Part shown: piece by piece, positions 9,034 through 17,853 of the stretch
Layout of the letters: every line of letters starts with the position of its first letter
Numbering within the stretch: the stretch's first letter is position 1
Source: Candidatus Flexifilum affinis
GTDB taxonomy: Bacteria > Chloroflexota > Anaerolineae > Aggregatilineales > Phototrophicaceae
Reading direction: 5' to 3'
Assembly: GCA_016713325.1 (NCBI GenBank)
Contig: JADJPJ010000011.1
Coordinates: 1-64,000 of the forward strand
DNA: 64,000 nucleotides
Notes under the pieces: generated by a model
The model's input: only the letters and a program-made list of their open reading frames with translations
The model's database searches: none
Told to the model about the DNA's origin: nothing
Position numbers and translations under genes: made by a program

Positions 9034-9735
9034 TCATGCCGGTTTCTGACGACCTTCGCAGTGGCAGGGGGGCAGCAGAGCATCTGCGTTTAGAATGACG
9101 ATCTTGCCCGTTTCAACGCGGACAATGCCTGCTCTCTCTAACATGTTTAGGTGCCGAGACACCACCTCGCGTACTGTCCCAGAGAGCGCAGCCAGCTTCT
9201 CTTGCGTGAGCTGTACCACTGCCTCAGTCGAATCACGATCGGCATAGGTGAGCAGGCAGTCGTTGATTCGGTCCGGGACCGTCCACGATCCCAGCGCCTC
9301 GCTCACGCGGGCGAGATGCTCCAATCGCTGGCTGTAGATATGCAGAAGCGCTTTAACCAGGTGCGGGTCGCGATCCTTTAGTTTCTGAACGGCTGTTTCG
9401 GGCATGACAAACAACGTCACCGCGTCCATCGCTTCGGCGGTCGCCGGGTTCTTCTTCATATCGAAGAGCGGGCAGCTTCCAAAGCACTTACCCCGGTTCA
9501 TGAGGCACAACCCCTGGATGCGACCGTTCAACGACTGCTTGATGATCTTGACGCGCCCTTCGACGACAAACCACAACGAGCCGGCGTGTTCGCCTTCCAT
9601 GAAAATGATCTGGCCGGCCCCATACTGCCGACGGACCATGAGCTGGGCAAGGCTTGTCAACTGCTCAAGCGGCATGTCCCGAAAGGCAGGCATGTCCCGA
9701 AGGTCGGCAGTTCCTATAGGTCCAGGATCTTCCAT
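9034..9735 (-). CDS. Crp/Fnr-family transcription regulator, second copy
   Basis: A 233-residue regulator with a cNMP-binding fold (YGAGQIIFMEGEHAGSLWFV), a dimer helix and a C-terminal HTH (LTQEKLAALSGTVREVVSRH). Cysteines lie in FGSCPLF, inside the sensory roll, and in PPCHCEGR at the extreme C-terminus, which is unusual for the family. The ATG at 9735 is preferred; a GTG at 9807 would add 24 residues without a better ribosome site. It is only about 30% similar by eye to its neighbour, so it is not a recent duplicate. It is a plausible NO or redox sensor for the nos operon. Confidence 0.83.
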   Translation of the reverse strand: MEDPGPIGTADLRDMPAFRDMPLEQLTSLAQLMVRRQYGAGQIIFMEGEHAGSLWFVVEGRVKIIKQSLNGRIQGLCLMNRGKCFGSCPLFDMKKNPATAEAMDAVTLFVMPETAVQKLKDRDPHLVKALLHIYSQRLEHLARVSEALGSWTVPDRINDCLLTYADRDSTEAVVQLTQEKLAALSGTVREVVSRHLNMLERAGIVRVETGKIVILNADALLPPCHCEGRQKPA

Positions 9736-9848
9736 CAGCTGTGTCTGCAAGTCATGGTCGTCTACAGACAGTATAGCGCAGGCGCACCGTGACGTGAAGC
9801 AAGACACTTCTGGCAGGCAGCACCACAGAGTATCGATCTCCGATGCAC

Positions 9849-10701
9849 TCAGATGAGTACTGGCAATTCAAAAACGTTCCATAGTCCCGACTGGAAGGCT
9901 GGAGCCACCACGCCGCAGTGCCTGCACCCTGAAAACGTCTGGTAGAAGAACCGGAGACCTGAATATCGCCGCGATTGGAGTGCGTCCATAAAAGGACGTA
10001 TATGGGGTAAGTGCCACTCGTTCAGCTCATATTCAGCGTACGCAATGTAAAGGTTGGCAGGCAGACGCGTATGCCGCGCGGCATAGTCGCGTTCGCACCT
10101 TTCGATATAGCCATCGCCCATCGGAAGATCCGGGCTGACCACCACAAAACGCCTGAACAGTTCCCCGCCCATAAACAACGCATACAATGCAAACGTCCCG
10201 CCCCACGAGTGACCCATGAGCGTTCTATCGCGCTGATCGGTTCGATACATCTCGTCGATCGTGGGGATAAGCTCATCCTCGATGAAGCGCATAAACCCCG
10301 CACCTCCGCCAGACTCCACGCGATCGAGCCCTGGGAAAAACTCCTGGATCGCCTGCTCTGATGAAGGGTCCTGGATAGGCAGCAGATCTCGAGTGCGCAA
10401 GCGTATCACCTGATTATTGATGTCTCTCACGGAGCCACGTACTGGATAACCAATCCCGACGATTAGAGCATCGGGCAGCTCATCACAGAAGGGCACCCGG
10501 GTGTTCATCATGCGCACCAGCTCGGTGACCAATCCAAAGTACCAGTCGGCATCGAGCAGATAGATTACAGGGTAGGTATGATCAGGTTGGTCGTGAACGT
10601 GGGGGCAGCGCAATAGAGATGCGATATTCCTGACCCACCGCAACAGATTGAAGCAAATGTACTTCCGTATCAGGGATCGTGACCAGGGGAGGCGTGGTCA
10701 T
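9849..10701 (-). CDS. alpha/beta hydrolase, esterase D/IroE-like, frameshifted
   Basis: A serine hydrolase of the putative esterase (Fes/BesA) family. It shows YPVIYLLDADWYFG, the nucleophile elbow GHSWGG, FVVVSPDLP and a C-terminal catalytic-type histidine (GCRHCGV). The natural start appears to be the ATG at 10701 (MTTPPLVTIPD) with AAGGATAAGG ahead of it. The frame breaks in the CCCCC run near 10606, so simple gene calling would start at 10643. Substrate unknown; family members act on acyl or siderophore esters. Confidence 0.75.
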
Positions 10702-10731
10702 TCGCCTTATCCTTTCAGGGTGATCTCACAG

Positions 10732-10764
10732 CCGAAGGCGCTGGCGCACTAGCAGCGCCTTCGG
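10732..10764. terminator. stem-loop after the rhodanese gene
   Basis: A 12-base-pair inverted repeat (CCGAAGGCGCTG / CAGCGCCTTCGG, 9-base loop) lies downstream of the rhodanese stop. There is no clear T-run. Confidence 0.5.
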
Positions 10765-10813
10765 AGCCACCAGGTATCTCGTTTGAATTTCGGACGGGAT
10801 GTCTCGCCGCTTG

Positions 10814-11218
10814 CTACGTCCAGCCTGCGGATTGAGTTGGATAACCCGCATCAATCCATGCCTGGACGCCGCCTTCCAGAATCGAGACATTCGTGAAGCC
10901 CATGTCGTGCAGCAGCTTGGCGCCGATGGCCCCCAATGGGCCGAGAATGCAGGTGACAATGACTGGACGCGAACGATCGGCCAGCGCCGGATCGCGCCAG
11001 TCCTCGGGAACCTCTTTATCCGCTTTGTAGGTCAGGCTGCCATAGGAGATATTCAGGGCGCCAGGAATAGTGCCGGTCATCGCAACGTCTGCCGCATCAC
11101 GGACATCAATCACGAGAATGTTGGGGTTCTCCTGAAGCCGCCGGTATGCCTCAGCCGGACTGATAGCTGGAACCTCTGCCAAGGCATCTGCTGCCATCTG
11201 ACCAAACGTTTTTGCCAT
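10814..11218 (-). CDS. rhodanese-like domain protein
   Basis: A 134-residue single-domain rhodanese with the family landmarks [20 protein letters not shown] and [20 protein letters not shown]. The active-site loop reads [10 protein letters not shown], so the catalytic cysteine is present, but the following residues differ from the usual CxxGxR sulfurtransferase loop and substrate preference cannot be assigned. Cytoplasmic, with no signal peptide. Confidence 0.88.
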   Translation of the reverse strand: MAKTFGQMAADALAEVPAISPAEAYRRLQENPNILVIDVRDAADVAMTGTIPGALNISYGSLTYKADKEVPEDWRDPALADRSRPVIVTCILGPLGAIGAKLLHDMGFTNVSILEGGVQAWIDAGYPTQSAGWT

Positions 11219-11360
11219 GATTCAATCTCCTTCGGCCATTTAAGTGATAGCGGATACAGCGAGTTTTCCCGATGCAACGCTAGTGGTTGTCTGGGTGTGG
11301 GATCCTCCTTTCTTCGCCTCATCCATCCAACGAGGCGACGGTGGGCTGTGTGGGGGAGCA

Positions 11361-12349
11361 TCAGCCGCTGCATGACGGTCCCTGAATGAGGAGACATTGG
11401 TGATCGCCTTGAAGAAACGGGTAGCTGGTGCAGTCTGGGAGGCCCGGTTCGCCGCACAGCGCACGGCCGGACTCGATGTTTGCCTGCACCAGGTCGAACT
11501 GATCGTTTTCCATGGCAGGTGTGATGGTAACTGGCCGGGGAAGGAGACTGAGAGGCAGAGCCTGCATGAATGGCGCTCCGACACGTATACGGGACGTGGC
11601 CATCCCGGGAGCGCGAGATGGCTGGAGGTCTTCGTCGAGGGCGACACGCACCCATGTCCCAGCCAGCACGGGCTGGGAACCCTGGTCGGTCGCGACGTTC
11701 GCAGCCCCTTCAAGCGTGCTGACGGTCATTCCGCCAGTGACGTTCGCCTGAAAGAAAACTGTAGAACCCATTTCGACATCGACGCCATTGATATTGAAGA
11801 TGACCGATCCAGCGCCTTCAGGAGTCTGCACGACCAGCTGCCGCTCTGAGGGGCACCTTCGCAGGGCGCGTCGCCAATTCCCGTGCGCAGACGAAACGCT
11901 TGCATGGAATGCGGACCTGTTTCGGAAGTGCTGGTCACTGGTACAGCATTGCGAATCTCAACATCCCCGAACAGCAGGAAGGTTACATTCTCTCCCGGCA
12001 GCGCGTCCGGTAGGTTGGCCTGGAGCTTCATCAATGCGACGCCCCAGTCGCCCATGGTGATATTCATAGAGCTAAGGCGCAGGGCATCCAGCGAAGCTAC
12101 GTTGACGAGGTCTCCGGGCCGATCGAAGACATACGCTCTGGCATCGTCACGCCTATCAGCGGCGAGGGCGACATGCCCATAGCCGGCCTGATTGCGACCG
12201 GTCGCCGCGCAAGAAGAGTCTGCCGCGGCGAGCGCTTCTTCTACGATTCTTGGACAGTCGTTCGTGGTTTGCAGACGCGCGAAAGCAGGCACGACGAGGA
12301 GTCCGGAGAGGAGGAGCACGAGCCTGACGCTTTTCCGGAGTTTCGGCAC
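11361..12349 (-). CDS. secreted FecR-like protein, frameshifted
   Basis: A GTG at 12349, with GGATGTGG ahead of it, starts a signal peptide (LVLLLSGLLVVPAFA). The mature part continues to about 11830, where one base seems missing after CEGAPQSG. The adjoining frame then reads LVVQTPEGAGSVIFNINGV and on to GGMTVSTLEGAANV, which resembles FecR-type beta domains found in secreted Chloroflexota proteins. The C-terminal part is cysteine-containing (ALCGEPGLPDC) and ends at 11361. A Crp-like palindrome sits about 115 bases upstream, linking it to the nos region. Function unknown. Confidence 0.6.
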
Positions 12350-12464
12350 GATACCACATCCATTCGTTGAGTGGAATGCGTGTGTGAAAATGCATGAAGC
12401 CAAGGAACCAGAGCATCGACCTGCTTCCTATTCATTAGAGATCAACCACTTGTGCCATGCCGTC

Positions 12465-12480
12465 TGTGATCAAAGTCACA
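12465..12480. promoter_or_regulatory. Crp/Fnr-type palindrome upstream of the secreted protein gene
   Basis: TGTGATCAAAGTCACA is a perfect TGTGA-N6-TCACA repeat, 116 bases before the secreted FecR-like gene on the minus strand. It could also serve the plus-strand frame at 12509-12856. A degenerate copy (TGTGACTTAGCTCAGA) lies near 12880. Confidence 0.65.
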
Positions 12481-12667
12481 TCCGAACTTGGATGAACAGT
12501 ACGCCTGAGATTGGACAACGAAAAGCGTCGTCGTATGGCGAACGCCATCGAATATTGACAACACTAATCCAGAGGAAGTCAGGCAAATTGCTGCTCGTCT
12601 GCCTGCTGACTTTCTCTTTTTTGCAGTCGAACCGGATGACAGGGAAGCAATTCCGCGCTGGGTAGAA

Positions 12668-12856
12668 ATGCTCGGCGCAAGCGATGTCTACATCTATGAG
12701 GCGCATCGCCCGTGGCGAGACCTGTTTCACCTGCCCTATATCGACATTGACGAATATGCCCGACATCTATCAGAACGCTTCCATGACAGGACGTTTAGCG
12801 GGTTGACGAGGGTAGGTCAGGCGACGATACCTGAGAGGTATAAGGGCGTACCTTAG
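12668..12856 (+). CDS. hypothetical protein fragment
   Basis: The open frame runs from 12509 to 12856 and reads like protein (ADFLFFAVEPDDREAIPRW, then LGASDVYIYEAHRPWRDLF), but no good start lies upstream of the ATG at 12668. The gene may be truncated or frameshifted at its 5' end. Not recognised. It sits between the Crp-like site at 12465 and the repeat-rich left flank of the mobile element. Confidence 0.4.
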   Translation: MLGASDVYIYEAHRPWRDLFHLPYIDIDEYARHLSERFHDRTFSGLTRVGQATIPERYKGVP

Positions 12857-13614
12857 GGTGAGGTCAATCCATATCGCCCTGTGACTTAGCTCAGACGTTA
12901 GAAAAGACCAGAGCAACGATGTTTGGAGGGATTGTACAGGCGTATGGCATCAAGCTGGACCGAACGACACTCCTCACACACGCCATGGGCAACCGTTTGT
13001 CGCACTGCTGGAATCGGCCGGCGCTAGTGAGCGTTGCCGCACGCCTGTCAACCACGACGCAGAAGGGGGAACCGTCCAGCAGCCGTGAGGCAGGCGGGGG
13101 GTTCGGTCGTCCCGTTTTGCCTCGCAAAATGGGACGAGCCGCGCCAGCGGCGACCGTACCGGCCGCCGGTGCTGGACGGTGGGTGCCCTCGCGTCGTACG
13201 CTCGGTCAGGGCGGCAGCGAGATGGATTCTGGCCAGTGTCACACTGTCACAGCCGTCACAGCAGGCAAAACACGCTTTTCAGCAGTCGGAGATTACGCCC
13301 GTGATCATCTGTGTCTTCGCTGAAGATGAGGGTTTCGGAACGGAGCTGGCTGCCGGTGTCCAGTTTCGTGAACTTCCGTGGCTGAATGGGCTGGAAGAGC
13401 AGTGTCTCCATTGTCTCCACCGTCTCCACCTCAGAATAGCGCAACGGTTGTGAGTATCGGTATGCCCATGTATTTTTGTGTTGGAATCGGCGCATGATTG
13501 GTTTCAACCTGTGCCGGTGGAGACAGTGGAGACACCATTCCAGCGGATTGTGCTTCTGTCTCCACGATCTCCACTGTTCCCACAGTGAAGCTGATACTTA
13601 CGGCGTCTGCTGAT
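12857..13614. other. gene-poor left flank of the integrated element
   Basis: No convincing gene. It holds a 14-pair stem-loop at 13107-13137 (one G-U pair, loop CTC), three GTCACA boxes 8-9 bases apart at 13238-13260, and most of the GTCTCCA repeat array. Short open frames here read VETVET-like sequence because of the 9-base repeats and are not convincing genes. No copy of the tRNA-Ala 3' end was found by eye. Confidence 0.5.
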
Positions 13615-13645
13615 TCACCCGTCTCCACTGCCACCGCTGTCTCCA
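13402..13645. repeat. iteron-like GTCTCCA repeats
   Basis: Nine copies of GTCTCCA or a one-mismatch variant occur in four clusters: 13404, 13413 and 13422 (plus), 13518 and 13527 (minus), 13558 and 13567 (plus), and 13621 and 13639 (plus). Spacing is 9 bases within clusters, or 18 in the last. The regular period, both orientations and the position beside a primase gene resemble replication iterons. Confidence 0.6.
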
Positions 13646-15325
13646 CCCAGGCAATCTGATTTCAGCCGCCAGACGCGCACCCGGTCGCCATGGATGCGAA
13701 TCTGCACGCTGTGATGGCTGTCGCGCCCGCCGGAGACGAGGATGCCCTCCTCCTTCAGCTGCCCACCGATGGCGCTGGGGGTGAAGTGCAGCGTCTGCGC
13801 CTTGGTGACCAGGCTGAGGGCGACGTTGGGGAGCAGGTAGATGTAGCGCTCGTCGCGGTAGCCGACGATAGGCGCTTCGCGCAGCGCGCCGCGCGGCTCA
13901 TGCCCCAGCGGCTCGATGCGGCAGATGCCGCCGGCCAGCAGCTGCCCCAGCAGGTCGAGGAACACCTGCCCCGCCCGCTCGCCCTGGACCGCCTTCGCCG
14001 TCTCGACGAGGCGGTCCTGCCAGAGCGGTAGCGGTCTCGGCGTCGCGCTCCTCCAGGAAGGCTCGCAGCAGCCGGAAAACCGTCACCAGCACCGCCCAGT
14101 TGGCCGATCACCCGGCCGGTGTTCGCCTGCCGGGCGAGCTGCGCCGACAGCTTGGGGTCGCGGTAACCCTGAACGCTGACCTCGTACTCCCGCGTCAGCC
14201 GCTCGTGCAGCGTGCCGGCGTCGGCCTGGGCCGCGATCCAGCGGGCGAAGTGGGCGGTGAAGCCGGGCAGCGCCTTCCGCATCGCGTCCGCTTCCGCCAG
14301 GCTTCTGCCCGCCGGGTCGCGCTTCTCCCACGGCGGGATTTCCAGCACCAGCATACGCGACAGGATTGACGCTTCGCCCTCGATGGTCGTCTCGCCGGTA
14401 CTCAGCAGCAGTCCGCGGCACGGGCGCTCCTGGCGCAGCTTCGCTTCCGCGTCAGGCGCCCGCGTCCCATGCCGCGCGAGTAGCTCTGCAGGAAACGGGT
14501 GAAGGTCCGATCGTCGGCATAGACGCTCTTGTAGTCGTCGACCCCGGGAAGAAGCGCTGCACGAGCGGCAGCAGGGCGAAGGCGAGCAGCGCGGCGGCGT
14601 ACTCCGTGGGGAAAACAGCTGCTGCCGCCAGCAGCGCCTTGAGCGACTCTTCCCAGGGCGCTTCGGTCAGGGCGTAGTCGCGCAGCCGTGCCTCCAGCTC
14701 CACCTCGGGCGGATCGGACAGCGTGCCGTCGGCGCTGGCGGCACAGCCGGGCGTGAGGTAGGTCCGGCGTCCGGCGATCTGCGCCCAGCCGAGGAGGCGG
14801 TAGGTGCTGCGGCGGCGGATCGCCGGAGAGAGCGAGCAAGGCGGGGCGAGATGACGCTGCATGCCGGCGCAGGCAGTGAAGGTCTCACCGCCGTGGCGGG
14901 CGATGGCGCGGGGCAGGGCGTTGGGGTCGCCAAACAGCTCGCTGGGCAGCGTCAGGCTGGACGTTTCTCCGTCGCAGCGCAGCGCCAGGCGGGTGAGGTG
15001 CTCGACCTGCCCGTCGTCGTCGATGCAGGACCCGCTCGACCACCTGCCCTGACCAGCGGGCGATGCGCTGGCGCGAGACGCCGCGGTCGGTGACGCGCTC
15101 GAAGACCATATCACCCTCCAGCAGGACGTAGCGTTCACGCTCCTCGACCTCCGGCCTGGTCTGACGGTCGTGCGACTTGCGCGCCTGGCGGTACATGCGG
15201 TCGAGGTCGGCGGTCTTCAGGCCGTCGCTGCAAAGCGCCTTGAGCTGGCCCCGCACCTCCGCCCACTCGATGGCGTTGAGCGGCGCCCAGGCGGCGACGG
15301 CCGCGGCGATTTGGCGGCTCGGCAA
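13615..15325 (-). pseudogene. DUF927-like helicase part of the relaxase-primase protein, multiply frameshifted
   Basis: This continues the primase protein through several frames. 15325-15040 reads WAPLNAIEWAEVRGQL and ARWSGQVVERV. 15040-14545 reads STYRLLGWAQIAGRRTYLT and LLAFALLPLVQRFFPG. 14545-14100 reads DDYKSVYADD, RGLLLSTGETTIEGEAS and SRMLVLEIPPWEKRD. 13965-13615 reads YIYLLPNVALSLVTK and IHGDRVRVWRL. These fit DUF927/phage-primase helicases, but the Walker A segment expected between FFPG and DDYK is absent. At least four frame changes are needed. It may be a decayed gene, or indels plus an internal deletion. Confidence 0.6.
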
Positions 15326-15837
15326 GGGCCTCGGCTGCTCGGTCGATGCTGCTGCAGCAGGCGATCGACGGCTGCGTGGGCGTCCGCCGCCGGATCGGGC
15401 AGCGGTCGCGCGGCGGGGCGGCTGTAAGCGCTGCGAATGGTGGCCAGCGCTTCGGCTTCGGTGCAGCCGTCGGCGACATGGCGCGGGACCAGCTCCCTCT
15501 CGGCGTCGGTCTGGCTGTAACCAGCATCGCGGAACTGGCAGGCCGCCGCCAACAGCTCGGCGTTGCGGCTGCCCGGCGCAGCACCGCGCGCCAGATAGGC
15601 CTGCGTCCGCTCCGGCAGCCGGTGCTCACTGTCGCCATTCTCATTTGCCAATGGCATCATCAGCGGCGCCTGCCGCTCAAGCTGCCGTTCCAGCCAGGCG
15701 AAGGCGTCATAGGGCGCGCGCTGCTCCGGATGCAGCTCCAGGAAGTGCACCACCGCTCCGCCGCGCTCCGGCTTGGTGTTGATGCTGCCCGGCAGGCGCA
15801 TCATCGAGGCGACGGACTTGGCGTAGCCGGGGGTCAC
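15217..15837 (-). CDS. primase C-terminal segment (frameshifted continuation of the relaxase-primase)
   Basis: This frame continues the PrimPol domain from the ORF ending at 15707: GYAKSVASMMRLPGSINTK is the family's RxPGxxNxK motif. A PriCT-like helical segment follows (NAELLAAACQFRDAGYSQTD). The break lies in the CCCCC run near 15830. A second break near 15340 leads into the helicase-like part. Probably not a separate gene. Confidence 0.6.
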   Translation of the reverse strand: MTPGYAKSVASMMRLPGSINTKPERGGAVVHFLELHPEQRAPYDAFAWLERQLERQAPLMMPLANENGDSEHRLPERTQAYLARGAAPGSRNAELLAAACQFRDAGYSQTDAERELVPRHVADGCTEAEALATIRSAYSRPAARPLPDPAADAHAAVDRLLQQHRPSSRGPCRAAKSPRPSPPGRRSTPSSGRRCGASSRRFAATA

Positions 15838-17026
15838 CGCCCAGCGTCTCGAACAGCCCGCGCAGAATGCCGGCGGCGCGGTTGCGGGCAGCGTCGTCCG
15901 GCAGGAGCGCCGGCTCGGTCAGGAACCAGTAGGCGTGCAGTCCGCCGCCGCTGTCCAGGATCGCCGTGGGCGGCGGGTCAAAGCTTCGCAGGCGGCTCAG
16001 TCCGGCTTCCCGCCGCGCCGGGTCGTCATCACAGTCGATGTCCAGCCAGAGCGCCGGCAGGAGCGCCACCGCCTCGGCGCGACCGTGCTGGGTGCGCCGG
16101 AGACACGGCGCGAAGTGGACACCGTAGCCCTGGCCGTTGAGGTCGTCGGCGCCCCGAAAGCCGGCGGCGAGCGCGCGCTTGTCGCCGATCCGGTTCCAGA
16201 AGGTGCGGACCGCGCCGGTGGTCGGATGCAGACAGCGCAGCTCCAGGTAGAGGTCGTCCGGCGCGCCGGTGTACAGCGCCTGCAGAAACGTCTTGCGGTC
16301 GGCGCGTGAACCGGCAGCAGCGGCGTCGGCACTGCTGCCCTGCTTGCTCACGGAGTCGTTTTGTGTCTGCGGTTCCAGGTCTCGCCCCTGCTCCGCCTCG
16401 CGGATCCTCTCCAGATCATCAACCCGCCGTTCCCAGTCAAGTCCTACATAGCGCTCCATCTGTGCTTCCATCTGCTGCTCCGTGATGTCGTGCAGCAGCG
16501 CGATGTGGTCGATGTGGCGGTTGCGGCTGAAGTACAGCGGCGCGCGCTCCCCCAGCCCCTCGTCGTAGAAGGTGCCGGGCAGTACCACATGCGTGTGCGG
16601 ATTGTGCCGCCCCGGCTCCTGCTCATCAGTCGTCCCCCGGTGGTGCAGCACGAAGGAGTACTCGACGCCGGTGTCAATGCCGCGGGCGGCGAAGAACGCC
16701 TCGGTCGTCTGCACCGTCAGTTCGCGGACGAACGGCTCACGGCGCTCCGGCGCGACCAGGGCGATGAGATCCGGATTGACGTTGTAGACCAGGCTGAACA
16801 TCAGCACATGCTCACTGCGCAGCGCCTCGCAGCGTGCGGCGATCTCGGTGACCGATCGGCCCATGCCGTGGTCTTCCCAGCGCTCCCGCCCTGGGACGTT
16901 GAGCGCCTGCTCATCGTGACTCTCGCGGTAGGTCAGGTAGCGCAGCAGTCCGTTGGCGCGCTTAGACTCCGTCGCGTCCGGCTTCTTGTACTGCACGTTG
17001 GCGATGCACATCTGCCTGCGGTCCAT
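15707..17026 (-). CDS. HUH relaxase-like / PrimPol primase fusion
   Basis: A 439-residue frame with two enzyme modules. Residues 1-200 carry an HUH-type motif (NPHTHVVLPG, His144 and His146) and candidate N-terminal tyrosines (GLLRYLTYRES, residues 26-36), as in plasmid mobilisation or replication-initiation nucleases. Residues about 245-390 are an archaeo-eukaryotic-type primase with the acidic motif LDIDCDDD (329-335) and SGGGLHAYW (359-367). The frame is lost at about residue 395 and the protein continues in the next two segments. It starts 4 bases after the HU-like gene stops. MobA-RepB fusions of broad-host plasmids are a precedent. The relaxase call is less sure than the primase call. 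Confidence 0.72.
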   Translation of the reverse strand: MDRRQMCIANVQYKKPDATESKRANGLLRYLTYRESHDEQALNVPGRERWEDHGMGRSVTEIAARCEALRSEHVLMFSLVYNVNPDLIALVAPERREPFVRELTVQTTEAFFAARGIDTGVEYSFVLHHRGTTDEQEPGRHNPHTHVVLPGTFYDEGLGERAPLYFSRNRHIDHIALLHDITEQQMEAQMERYVGLDWERRVDDLERIREAEQGRDLEPQTQNDSVSKQGSSADAAAAGSRADRKTFLQALYTGAPDDLYLELRCLHPTTGAVRTFWNRIGDKRALAAGFRGADDLNGQGYGVHFAPCLRRTQHGRAEAVALLPALWLDIDCDDDPARREAGLSRLRSFDPPPTAILDSGGGLHAYWFLTEPALLPDDAARNRAAGILRGLFETLGGDPRLRQVRRLDDAPAGQHQHQAGARRSGGALPGAASGAARAL

Positions 17027-17029
17027 CCG

Positions 17030-17496
17030 TTAGCCTCCCATCCGCCGGCGCATGATCGTCTCGACGAAGGCCGCGAACTGCGCCCGCAGATCCTCGACCT
17101 TGGCGTCGAGCGCGTCGATCTTGCCTTCCAGGTCTCGGGCGATGGCTTTGCGCGAGCCGACCAGGTCGGGCTGGTGCTGGAGATAGAAGCCGACCGCCTC
17201 GCGGACCAGGTCGGCGCGACTGGTGGGGTCGCCCCGGCGGCCGGAAGCGGAAGTACAGGCGTGTCAGGCGCTCGGGTGCGTCAGCGCCCATCCTGGCACG
17301 GACGATGCCGCCGCTGCGTATCTGCTGCACCTCGACCGTCAGCCGGCCAAAGTCGCGCAGCACGACCTCGCCGCCGGGCTGCGCCAGCGCCTCGCGCCAG
17401 ACCTCGACGCACACTGCCAGCACCTCCTCGACCTGCCGCTGGGTCAGGTCCGGGAAGCGGCGGCGCCACCGCGCGGATCAGCTGCCTGTGGTTCAT
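17030..17496 (-). CDS. HU/IHF-like DNA-binding protein with helical tail, frameshifted
   Basis: MNHRQLIRAVA, then FPDLTQRQVEEVL, VVLRDFGRLTVEVQ and RSGGIVRARMG follow the HU/IHF fold, including the GxVxLxxFG-type core. After FRFRPP a second frame adds SRADLVREAVGFYLQHQ, reminiscent of ribbon-helix-helix helices, and a coiled-coil-like tail (GKIDALDAKVEDLRAQF) ending at 17030. Two frame breaks are needed, near 17465 and 17235. GGAGGCAGG precedes the ATG. Lying just ahead of the relaxase-primase, it may act as an origin-bending accessory factor. Confidence 0.6.
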
Positions 17497-17566
17497 CCTG
17501 CCTCCATTCCGGTGTCAATCTGCATCGGTTCAGTCCTGCGGACACAATACGCACGGGGTGCGCCCC

Positions 17567-17820
17567 CTGGTCGCGACAGGGCCTCGTCCTGTCGCGACCA
17601 GCGGTTCGGCGGGTGCTGCGCACCGCCGAACCGGTGCAGCCGCCGGGAGGCGCTGCACGCAGCCCTCCGGCGGTTGAGGAGCCAGCGATTTAGCTGGCTT
17701 GCGGGCTGGGAGAGCAGGGGGGCGCAGCGCGCCGCGTCGTTCGGGCCCGAACGCGCCCCCTGCCTCGAACCGGACCGCCCGCAGCCGGCAGACGGATCGA
17801 CTGGCCATGACCGATGGCCA
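17567..17820. other. dense stem-loop array, candidate oriT or replication origin
   Basis: A non-coding gap of about 357 bases (17497-17853) carries consecutive inverted repeats: 17567-17580/17588-17601 (14 bp, loop 7), 17603-17612/17623-17632 (10 bp), 17640-17646/17667-17673 (7 bp plus extension), 17680-17686/17693-17699 (7 bp, loop 6), a 14-base palindrome GTTCGGGCCCGAAC at 17739 inside a larger GGGGGCGC/GCGCCCCC stem, and TGGCCAT/ATGGCCA at 17802-17820. It lies directly upstream of the HU-like and relaxase-primase genes and downstream of parR-like, so it could be the nicking site, a single-strand origin or a centromere. Confidence 0.6.
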
Positions 17821-17853
17821 TGCACTCGCAATGCGTCGGCGCACCACCGCTGA

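Noticed and set aside
13402..13645. Possible CRISPR array
   Set aside because: Repeats are 7 bases with a 9-base period and occur in both orientations; no spacers or cas genes.
13256..13646. Minus-strand frames reading VETVET-like repeats
   Set aside because: The repeats come from 9-base DNA iterons present in both orientations, and no protein family is visible.
12857..13680. Left attachment copy of the tRNA-Ala 3' end
   Set aside because: Scanned by eye for the T-arm sequence and found no convincing match; a computed search is needed.
16361..17677. A 438-codon plus-strand open frame
   Set aside because: Antisense to the relaxase-primase and HU-like genes, with low-complexity composition.
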